Shown one piece after another: positions 5,859 through 11,576 of a stretch of 11,576 nucleotides of DNA. The first letter of the stretch is position 1. Each line of letters starts with the position of its first letter. Location: contig WGAW01000138.1 of NCBI GenBank assembly GCA_015494675.1, forward strand, positions 1 through 11,576. Direction: 5' to 3'. Position numbers and translations under genes: made by a program. The DNA is from Hydrogenimonas sp. (GTDB lineage: Bacteria > Campylobacterota > Campylobacteria > Campylobacterales > Hydrogenimonadaceae). The notes beneath the pieces were generated by a model. It saw only the letters and a list, made by a program, of their open reading frames with translations. It did no database searches and was not told the origin of the DNA.

Positions 5859-6953
5859 GTGATAAGAGCGTTTTTGTTTTCGATATCTATAATCATGCTT
5901 GCACTGTTCAGCGGAGGTTGCGCACAGAAGAAGGGCGAAGAGATACGCATAATTCTTCCGCCGCCGCCGGAAGAGCCGAGAATCTTCTACGTAGAGAGCC
6001 TGCGTGGCGAAGCGAACTTCAAAGAGACAAAGACTCTCGATCTGCTGATAGGAAAAGAGAGCAAAGGTGTCGGTAAAAACCTCTTCAAGCCCTACGGAGT
6101 CGCAGCGGTAAACAACACCGTCTACGTAACCGATACGGCGATAGGGCTGGTTTTCGCGATGGATACCCTCAACAAGAAGGTGACGTTCTTAGGCGACAGG
6201 CCCCCGGGCAAGCTTGCACTGCCCGTAAGCATAGCCATAGGCAGGAACGGCACCATATATGTCTCGGATTCCAAGCTTAAAAGGGTTTTCGGTTACCGAA
6301 AGAACGGAGCTCTGATCTTTGCCATCGGCGACAAGGGCGAGTTCAGGCGCCCTTCGGGCATAGCTATAAATCAAAAGCTGAACAGGCTCTATGTGGTCGA
6401 TACGAAATCGCACAATGTAAAGGTCTACGACCTCGATAGCGGAAAACTCCTTTTCGAATTCGGAAAGAGAGGAGTCGAAGAGGGAGAGTTCAACTTTCCG
6501 ACCAATATCGCCATAGACCGCAGAAACGGTAACGTCGCCGTCGTCGACACGCAAAACTTCAGGGTCCAGCTTTTCGATGCCGACGGCAATTTCCTCACAA
6601 AATTCGGACGGCTTGGAGACAAACCGGGAATGTTCTCCAGGCCCAAAGGTATCGGCATAGATTCCGAAGGTCATATCTACGTTTCGGATGCCGCCTTCAA
6701 CAACGTCCAGATATTCGACGACAAAGGCAACATCCTGCTCTACTTCGGAGGAGCCGGTTTCGGACCGTCGCAATTCTATCTGCCGGCCGGTGTATATGTG
6801 GACGAGAACGACCGTGTGTATGTCGTGGACTCGTTCAACGCCAGGGTCCAGATATATCAGTATGTAAGCGAGCGATGGAAAAAAGAGCATCCTGAAGAGT
6901 ACAGGGAGCTCAAAGAGCTTGACAAGGAGCCGAAAGATGAGAACTCCGAATAG
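5859..6953 (+). CDS. NHL-repeat six-bladed beta-propeller lipoprotein (NHL1)
   Basis: A 364-residue protein starting at GTG after GAGAGAGGAAG. The N-terminus is a lipoprotein signal: hydrophobic stretch 4-18, then SGGC with the probable lipidated Cys21 followed by AQKK, so it should be anchored to a membrane on the periplasmic side, or on the surface if exported. A proline-rich linker (LPPPPEEP, 33-40) precedes six NHL-type repeats, each with the Y-V-x-D core: 89-92, 134-137, 178-181, 227-230 (AVVD), 274-277 and 321-324. Each is spaced about 45 residues apart and followed by a V-x-x-[FY]-D strand and a G-x-x-x-x-x-F-G turn. A charged tail rich in Lys and Glu follows (337-364). NHL propellers usually bind proteins or other ligands and have no fixed enzymatic role. 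It is paralogous to NHL2 (10354) and is the first gene of the operon. Its stop overlaps the start of cytochrome B by 17 bases. Confidence 0.88.
   Translation: MIRAFLFSISIIMLALFSGGCAQKKGEEIRIILPPPPEEPRIFYVESLRGEANFKETKTLDLLIGKESKGVGKNLFKPYGVAAVNNTVYVTDTAIGLVFAMDTLNKKVTFLGDRPPGKLALPVSIAIGRNGTIYVSDSKLKRVFGYRKNGALIFAIGDKGEFRRPSGIAINQKLNRLYVVDTKSHNVKVYDLDSGKLLFEFGKRGVEEGEFNFPTNIAIDRRNGNVAVVDTQNFRVQLFDADGNFLTKFGRLGDKPGMFSRPKGIGIDSEGHIYVSDAAFNNVQIFDDKGNILLYFGGAGFGPSQFYLPAGVYVDENDRVYVVDSFNARVQIYQYVSERWKKEHPEEYRELKELDKEPKDENSE
6923..6928 (+). promoter_or_regulatory. Ribosome binding site deciding the cytochrome B start
   Basis: AAGGAG lies 8 bases before ATG 6937. This supports 6937 over the in-frame TTG at 6919, which lies upstream of this site and would add six charged residues before the signal peptide. 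Confidence 0.7.
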
Positions 6954-7620
6954 CTTGGCCGTTTTACCTCTTCTTGTCGCGTTGGCGCTAAACGCCTACG
7001 CCTTTTCGATAGGTGAAGAGCAGGGAGGGATATATAAAACCAAACACAACCTCCTTAGAGGCATCATAATGCCGAAGGGCGAGGAGAAACCCGAGCTCTG
7101 CATATGGTGCCACATACCGCACGACTCACTCAGCGGCGATACACAGCCGCCTAAATGGCAGGAGAATATAGAGAGCGACTCGACATTCAGCGTATATGGA
7201 ATGGAGACGAACACCAGCGCCGCCGGCTCACAGGAACCCGACGTGATGGTCAGGGTCTGCCTCACCTGCCACGACGGTGTAAACGCCCCGAACATCTCCC
7301 TCTACAGCGAAGAGGCCCCTACGAAGTTCAACATAAACTCCCTCAACATAAGCAACGAGCCGCTTCCGAAAGATGCACTCGTGCATAGCCATCCGGTAGG
7401 GGTGAACTACGCGCCTTTCAGCAAAAGCGGGATGAAGGCCAGCCTAAGACCGGAAACCTATCTGCTAAGAGGATGGTCCGGCGCGAAAAGCATCAAAGAC
7501 CTGGTATCCGAGGGTACCGTAAGGTGTACGAGCTGCCATGACCCGCATACGACGAACGAACTCTTTTTAAGAACGAGCAACAACGGAAGCAGACTCTGCA
7601 AAGGGTGCCACAACAAATAG
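6937..7620 (+). CDS. Secreted tetraheme c-type cytochrome (cytochrome B)
   Basis: Starting from ATG 6937 the protein has 227 residues, with a Sec signal (hydrophobic 7-19, cleavage likely after AYA, residue 22). Four heme sites: CIWCH (55-59), CLTCH (108-112), CTSCH (197-201), CKGCH (221-225). Other mature histidines are H37, H62, H150, H152 and H204, so bis-His coordination of all hemes is possible with one to spare. It is colinear with cytochrome A: KHNL/KHDL near the N-terminus, CHxPH at heme 1, CHDGV at heme 2, HPV between hemes 2 and 3, GWSGA-x-(S/T)I before heme 3, CHDPH at heme 3, and the end immediately after heme 4. It lacks the long Gly/Ser/Thr-rich insert of cytochrome A and is more charged. 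Being translationally overlapped with NHL1, it is probably made in lower amounts than cytochrome A. The role is inferred: an electron-transfer partner or a minor/cap subunit. Confidence 0.92.
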   Translation: MRTPNSLAVLPLLVALALNAYAFSIGEEQGGIYKTKHNLLRGIIMPKGEEKPELCIWCHIPHDSLSGDTQPPKWQENIESDSTFSVYGMETNTSAAGSQEPDVMVRVCLTCHDGVNAPNISLYSEEAPTKFNINSLNISNEPLPKDALVHSHPVGVNYAPFSKSGMKASLRPETYLLRGWSGAKSIKDLVSEGTVRCTSCHDPHTTNELFLRTSNNGSRLCKGCHNK

Positions 7621-7631
7621 ACTGACCGCCG

Positions 7632-7637
7632 AAAGGA
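7632..7637 (+). promoter_or_regulatory. Ribosome binding site deciding the parvulin-like protein start
   Basis: AAAGGA lies 8 bases before ATG 7646. This supports ATG 7646 over the directly adjacent in-frame TTG 7643. Confidence 0.65.
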
Positions 7638-7645
7638 ATTTTTTG

Positions 7646-8596
7646 ATGAAAAGATCCATACTGATACTCACCGCGCTTGCGACACTTCTTTTCGGTGCGA
7701 CCGCCGATACGAACGGAACCGAAAAAGATAGAGTCGTAGCCGTCGTAAACGGTTACAAAATTACGAAGGCGGAGCTCGACAGGCAGGTAGGGCTGTTGAT
7801 GCCGCGCAGCTTCTTCCACTCTACCGTAACGCCCGAAAAACTCAAAGAGGTCGAAAAAGACGCTCTAAAAGAGCTGGAGAAAAAGCATCTTCTGCTCCAG
7901 TATGCAAAGCGGAAGGGTTACAAGATATCTGACTCGGTCCTCAAAAGGGAGGAGAAGAAGATAAGAGAGGCGTTCGGCTCGAAAGAGAACTTCGAAGCGG
8001 GCCTAAAACGCGCCAATCTCACATATGAGACATTCAAAAAAGAGCTCAGAAACGATCTTTTGATGCAGAAGCTCTACGACAAAGAGATAAAAAGCGAGCT
8101 GAGCGAAGAGGACCTCAAAAAGTACTACGAAGAGAACAGATACAAGTTCAAGAGGCCCGAAAAGATAAAGGTGCGTATAATCTATATCAGAAACGATCCT
8201 ACGGATCCCAAAGGGCGGGAAAAGGCGTTGAAACGGGCCAAAGAGGCGCTCGCGAAGATAAAAGAGGGCGAAGACTTCGCGGATGTGGCATCGAAATACT
8301 CCAACGCGATGAGTCGCATAAAAGGGGGTGATATGGGCTTTGTCCACAAAGGAATGCTCGATGAGCCTATAGAAAAGGCGGCATTCTCCCTGAAGAAGGG
8401 TGAGATGAGCGACATTGTCGAGACTCCGACAGGGTTTTACATTATTAAACTCGAAGATATCTCGCCCGCCGTGCAACTTGGCTTCGACGAGATCAAGGAT
8501 CGGTTGAAAAAGGAGCTCAAGGCCAAAAACGAGAAGCGAAACCTGGATCGGATTTTAAAGAGCATGAGAAAAAATGCGAAAATCGTCTACAAGTGA
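7646..8596 (+). CDS. Periplasmic SurA/PpiC-like chaperone, parvulin fold
   Basis: A 316-residue protein with an N-terminal signal sequence (about residues 1-20, cleavage near GATA). A SurA_N-like helical chaperone region starts with VVAVVNGYKITKAELD (30-45), followed by long charged helices up to about 165. A PpiC-type rotamase domain follows (about 172-272): KVRIIYI strand, helix with GEDFADVASKYS (208-219), GGDMGFV (227-233), and the EKAAFSLKKGEMSDIVETP core (243-261). A short helical C-terminus resumes the chaperone fold. The usual parvulin histidines appear to be replaced: Ile178 where the A-x-H-I-L motif has His, and Tyr265 in GFYIIKL where G-[FY]-H is typical. The protein may therefore act as a chaperone without efficient isomerase activity; this rests on my motif alignment. 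It lies between a cytochrome and an outer-membrane barrel gene, which suggests it helps fold or deliver one of them. Confidence 0.87.
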   Translation: MKRSILILTALATLLFGATADTNGTEKDRVVAVVNGYKITKAELDRQVGLLMPRSFFHSTVTPEKLKEVEKDALKELEKKHLLLQYAKRKGYKISDSVLKREEKKIREAFGSKENFEAGLKRANLTYETFKKELRNDLLMQKLYDKEIKSELSEEDLKKYYEENRYKFKRPEKIKVRIIYIRNDPTDPKGREKALKRAKEALAKIKEGEDFADVASKYSNAMSRIKGGDMGFVHKGMLDEPIEKAAFSLKKGEMSDIVETPTGFYIIKLEDISPAVQLGFDEIKDRLKKELKAKNEKRNLDRILKSMRKNAKIVYK

Positions 8597-8612
8597 TTAA
8601 CGGTTGAGAGTT

Positions 8613-10343
8613 ATGAAGAGAAAAATCTCCGCCTCTTTCTATATTTTGGCCCTACTGCCGGCCGTTTTGTCCGCTGACTACACCCGAGGGCTATACGGAA
8701 AGATCGAATATGTGTTGATGCACGACAACGTCAGCGACAAATATAACGATACCGACCGCAAATCTTTCGTGCAGAACTACCAGCTCGGGTACGAAAGCTT
8801 CGTATACAGCCCCAGACTGCTTACTTACGATCTGGGCTTCTCGTTTTATATAGACAACTCAAATACCGACGTCAACAACAACGGCACAACCATAAAGAGC
8901 AAGAACGAAACGAAACACACCAATTATAAAGCCTATCTAAACTTCATAAAAAAGACGAAGTTTCCATTTACCATATACTATGAAAAGATAGACTCTCCGC
9001 TATGGAGTACCGCCCCGAACGGCACTACGCTTGTAACCTATAAAACCGACAAGAGCGGAATTTACGGAAGAGCGAAGCTCGAGAGTTTCGACCTGAATTA
9101 CGAATATAAACAGATGAAGTCGGAAAAGACCGAATCTTTCGCCTTTGAAAACGGCGACAACAAAAGATTCGCCATCGGTATATCCAAGCAGTTCGACGAA
9201 AACCAGACGGCGAGCTTCAACTACAGCCACGAGATCAGGGACTACTACAGAACGGACAGGGGGCTGAACTACCGCGACAGCTGGCACGACGTCGTAGACA
9301 ACGCGATCGCGACATACTCATGGATTATCTCGAAAACCATGCAGTTCTCGACAGCGGTCAACTATCTGAAAAACGAGTATCTCGAGTATGAAGATCTGAC
9401 CGGTACCGCCACTTTGAACTGGACGCCGAACGAAAAACATAACGAAAACTTTTCGCTTACGGTAGACAACTCAAAAACAAAAGAGGGTACCAACACCTTC
9501 ATATCGGCAAACGAATCGGGATCCTACAGAGTGACGGAAAACCTGACGACAAGCCACGGGTTTCAGGTCTACAACGCCAGGGGTGACCTCTACAACCTCA
9601 CCCTTGCCTCGGTTTCTGCCGGCGCCAGCTACCTGAAAAAATTTTCGGAAACGTTCAATGCCACTGTAGGGGCTACGGTAACCGGGAGAACTGAAAACTA
9701 CGACTACAGCGACGCCAACGTAACGATTCAGGACAGGAACATTTTTTCCTACACCCTCACAAGCGGCCTCTCCAAAACTTTTCCCGAAGATAGATCGGCA
9801 CTCTCCGCAGGCGTCTCTTACTACCAGCTCATATCTACGACCAGTGACGCTACAAACCGTCTGACGACAAACGCTTCGTACAACAAGAAGTTTACGAACC
9901 GACTCTCTTACTATCTGAAGTTCTACAGTACGACGGACAGAAACACCTATACGGCCGCCGACAACAACACCACTACCAGAACCACCAATATCATCAGCGT
10001 CGACAACAACCTAAACTACTGGAGACCTGTCGGCTATAACGGTAAAATGACGCTCAAAGCGGGAGTTATCTACTCTTCGGGCACCTTTGCCGACAGAGTC
10101 AACCCCTACGGAGCCTTCACCTTTTTCTATATGCTAAGACGCGATCTTATGTTAAAAACATTGGCGAGGGTTTCGAGCGATACGGCCTACAATGTCACGT
10201 CATACACCGGCAGTGCGGACCTGATTTACAGGATAAGAAAAGTGGAGATGAGAACCGGAGTACAGATGTCGAGACAGAGCGGAGGAACTTTCGGTTACAG
10301 AGATCACATAAACTACTTCTTCAGAATAAGCAGACGAATTTGA
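8613..10343 (+). CDS. Probable outer-membrane beta-barrel protein
   Basis: A 576-residue protein from ATG 8613 (weak GAGAG ribosome site; an in-frame TTG at 8604 is less likely because it would lie upstream of that site). A signal peptide covers about residues 1-21 (LLPAVLSA-DYTRG). The rest is a continuous series of short alternating amphipathic strands rich in Tyr, Thr, Ser, Asn and Asp with aromatic residues near strand ends, typical of a large transmembrane beta-barrel with probably 20 or more strands; no soluble domain, plug, POTRA or TonB box is evident. The last strand (HINYFFRIS) is amphipathic but the protein ends RRI, not in the usual terminal Phe. There are no cysteines and no CxxCH, so unlike some MtrB-type barrels it has no CxxC motif. 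I do not recognise the family. Context (cytochromes, chaperone, propellers) suggests a conduit or export pore for a cytochrome. It begins 16 bases after the chaperone gene and ends 10 bases before NHL2. Confidence 0.8.
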   Translation: MKRKISASFYILALLPAVLSADYTRGLYGKIEYVLMHDNVSDKYNDTDRKSFVQNYQLGYESFVYSPRLLTYDLGFSFYIDNSNTDVNNNGTTIKSKNETKHTNYKAYLNFIKKTKFPFTIYYEKIDSPLWSTAPNGTTLVTYKTDKSGIYGRAKLESFDLNYEYKQMKSEKTESFAFENGDNKRFAIGISKQFDENQTASFNYSHEIRDYYRTDRGLNYRDSWHDVVDNAIATYSWIISKTMQFSTAVNYLKNEYLEYEDLTGTATLNWTPNEKHNENFSLTVDNSKTKEGTNTFISANESGSYRVTENLTTSHGFQVYNARGDLYNLTLASVSAGASYLKKFSETFNATVGATVTGRTENYDYSDANVTIQDRNIFSYTLTSGLSKTFPEDRSALSAGVSYYQLISTTSDATNRLTTNASYNKKFTNRLSYYLKFYSTTDRNTYTAADNNTTTRTTNIISVDNNLNYWRPVGYNGKMTLKAGVIYSSGTFADRVNPYGAFTFFYMLRRDLMLKTLARVSSDTAYNVTSYTGSADLIYRIRKVEMRTGVQMSRQSGGTFGYRDHINYFFRISRRI

Positions 10344-10353
10344 GGGGGATACG

Positions 10354-11358
10354 ATGAAAAAATTTGCATTGAACGTTCTGCTCTCATCCGCATTTTTACT
10401 ACCGATTGCGGCGGCAGCCAATCCGGTGTGGCCCCAGCCGCCCGAAACCGCACGAATTGCGTATGAAAAAAGCATAACAAGAGCGGAAGATCTCGAAATC
10501 AAGAAGGGATTTTTCTCGAAAGTGTGGGACTTTTTCGCCGGAAGCGGCGATACGGTTCTCGTAAAGCCTTTCGGTATCCATGTGGATGAAGGTAAGCTCT
10601 ATGTGACCGATGCGGGCCTCGCCACCCTCTTCGTTTTCGACACCGCAAACGGCAAACAGTTTTCCATACAGGGTTTCAAATCGGAGAAATTCTCTTCACC
10701 GATAGATGTGGCGACGGACAGAAAAGGCAACATCTACGTTACCGACTCTGTACGAAAAGCGGTATATATCTTCAACAAAAACGGTATCGCCCTTAGAAAA
10801 ATAGGACCCAAAAGCGGTCTTCAGAGGCCTACCGGCATCGCGGTAGACAAAGAGAGGGGTATTCTCTATGTCAGCGACACTCTCTCTTCCGAGATAAAAA
10901 GATTCTCTCTGAAAGAGAAAAAGATGCTTCCTCCGCTGGGCTCGAAAGGGAGCGGCAGAGGAGAGTTGAACAGGCCGACCTTCATCACTCTCGACAAAAA
11001 CGGCAGGCTCTACGTTTGCGACTCCATGAATTTCCGTATCAAAATATTCGGCAAAGAAGGCAAATTTTCACGAGCATTCGGCAGCCTCGGCAACACTATC
11101 GGCAACTTCTCGAGCCCCAGGGGTATCGCAGTCGACAAAGATGGAAACATATATGTAACGGACACCCTTTTCAATGCGGTCCAGATATTCGATCCGCAGG
11201 GCAACCTGCTGCTTGTATTCGGTTCCGAAGGAAAGGGCCCCGGAGAGTTCTACGGCCCGGAAGATATCGCCATATCCAAAGACGGGAAGGCCTACGTTAC
11301 CGACTCCTACAATATGAGGATAGAGGTATTCGACATTTTAAACTACAACAGAAAGTGA
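10354..11358 (+). CDS. Periplasmic NHL-repeat six-bladed beta-propeller (NHL2)
   Basis: A 334-residue protein starting at ATG after a GAGGGGG site. The N-terminus (MKKF, hydrophobic 4-20, AAA-NP) is a type I signal peptide, so the protein is soluble in the periplasm or secreted, in contrast to the lipoprotein NHL1. Six repeat cores: YVTD 83-86, YVTD 128-131, YVSD 172-175, YVCD 220-223, YVTD 267-270, YVTD 314-317. It aligns with NHL1 along its whole length, including the pre-propeller region (RIAY vs RIFY, then KPFGI vs KPYGV before blade 1), and ends soon after the last blade, without NHL1's charged tail. The two are ancient paralogues kept in the same operon, which suggests a division of labour on the two sides of a membrane or with two cytochromes. 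The ligand is unknown. Confidence 0.88.
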   Translation: MKKFALNVLLSSAFLLPIAAAANPVWPQPPETARIAYEKSITRAEDLEIKKGFFSKVWDFFAGSGDTVLVKPFGIHVDEGKLYVTDAGLATLFVFDTANGKQFSIQGFKSEKFSSPIDVATDRKGNIYVTDSVRKAVYIFNKNGIALRKIGPKSGLQRPTGIAVDKERGILYVSDTLSSEIKRFSLKEKKMLPPLGSKGSGRGELNRPTFITLDKNGRLYVCDSMNFRIKIFGKEGKFSRAFGSLGNTIGNFSSPRGIAVDKDGNIYVTDTLFNAVQIFDPQGNLLLVFGSEGKGPGEFYGPEDIAISKDGKAYVTDSYNMRIEVFDILNYNRK

Positions 11359-11370
11359 AAGGGGGCGGGT

Positions 11371-11576
11371 ATGAGGAACTTTCTATCGAGATGTCTCGTT
11401 ACCGCATTGCTGGGAACTGCAGCTGCATACGGAACGATCCTAAACACCAAGCACAATCTCTCCGCCACAGGGACGGGGACGATAAAGGCGACAAGCGAGC
11501 AGGAGGTCTGCGTCTTCTGCCATATACCCCACAACACAAGACCCGGAAAGCCCCTCTGGAACAGAAGTATGCCTAC
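11371..11576 (+). CDS. Secreted multiheme c-type cytochrome (cytochrome C), 5' part
   Basis: Starts at ATG 12 bases after the NHL2 stop, with AAAGGGGG upstream, and runs off the right edge after 68 codons. The N-terminus has a signal peptide (hydrophobic 9-19, cleavage near AAAYG). KHNLSATG (27-34) matches the start of mature cytochrome A, and the first heme site CVFCH is at 47-51 with HIPHN after it (H54). KPLWNRSMP (60-68) corresponds to APLWNKATP in cytochrome A. H28 and H54 align with the probable axial ligands H31 and H62 of A. It appears closer to cytochrome A than to B over this stretch, and the complete protein is probably also tetraheme, but this cannot be seen. Confidence 0.87.
   Translation, partial: MRNFLSRCLVTALLGTAAAYGTILNTKHNLSATGTGTIKATSEQEVCVFCHIPHNTRPGKPLWNRSMP

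Noticed and set aside
6189..6890. 233-codon open frame on the - strand over NHL1
   Set aside because: Mirror of the repetitive NHL coding sequence; lies wholly within a convincing gene and has no family features.
8604..8612. TTG at 8604 as the start of the barrel gene
   Set aside because: ATG 8613 gives a normal signal peptide start (MKRK) and leaves the GAGAG ribosome site outside the gene.

Overview
The window joins two unrelated blocks, both on the + strand. The organism looks like a mesophilic or thermophilic Campylobacterota bacterium (Hydrogenimonas/Sulfurovum/Nitratifractor-like). The clues are heavy use of AGA/AGG for arginine and ATA for isoleucine at a roughly balanced GC content (judged by eye, not computed), AGGAG-type ribosome sites, -10 boxes without a clear -35, and very tight operons. 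The taxonomic call is an inference; the Gram-negative call is firmer (Sec signal peptides, a lipoprotein, an outer-membrane-type beta-barrel).

Block 1 (1-4697) is an assimilatory sulfate reduction operon: the 3' part of cysH (APS reductase with its Fe-S cysteines), cysD and cysN (ATP sulfurylase subunits), and a siroheme/[4Fe-4S] sulfite reductase. Together they take sulfate to APS, then sulfite, then sulfide. No APS kinase is present in the window, and none is needed if CysH uses APS. The gaps cysH-cysD and cysD-cysN hold two copies (R1, R2) of a roughly 95-bp repeat, about 86% identical by hand count, each with two hairpins. A third, diverged copy of its 3' hairpin (R3) follows the sulfite reductase gene. 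A G-run tract precedes R2.

Block 2 (about 4800-11576, running off the window) encodes secreted c-type cytochromes and probable partners. Cytochrome A (tetraheme) has its own promoter region with direct and inverted repeats, a strong ribosome site and a UUCG-loop terminator, so it looks like a separately and strongly expressed gene. After a 36-bp imperfect palindrome and a new TATAAT promoter comes a compact operon: NHL-propeller lipoprotein, tetraheme cytochrome B, parvulin-fold SurA-like protein, 576-residue probable outer-membrane beta-barrel, second NHL propeller, and cytochrome C (cut by the window edge). Neighbours overlap or lie within 26 bases of each other.

The working idea for block 2 is an outer-membrane or extracellular electron-transfer system: small tetraheme subunits of the general kind that polymerise in Geobacter (OmcE-like), with a periplasmic chaperone, an outer-membrane channel and two beta-propellers as assembly or secretion factors. 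The domain assignments are well supported by the sequence. The filament/export role is inference. No rRNA, tRNA, CRISPR array, transposase or phage gene was seen.
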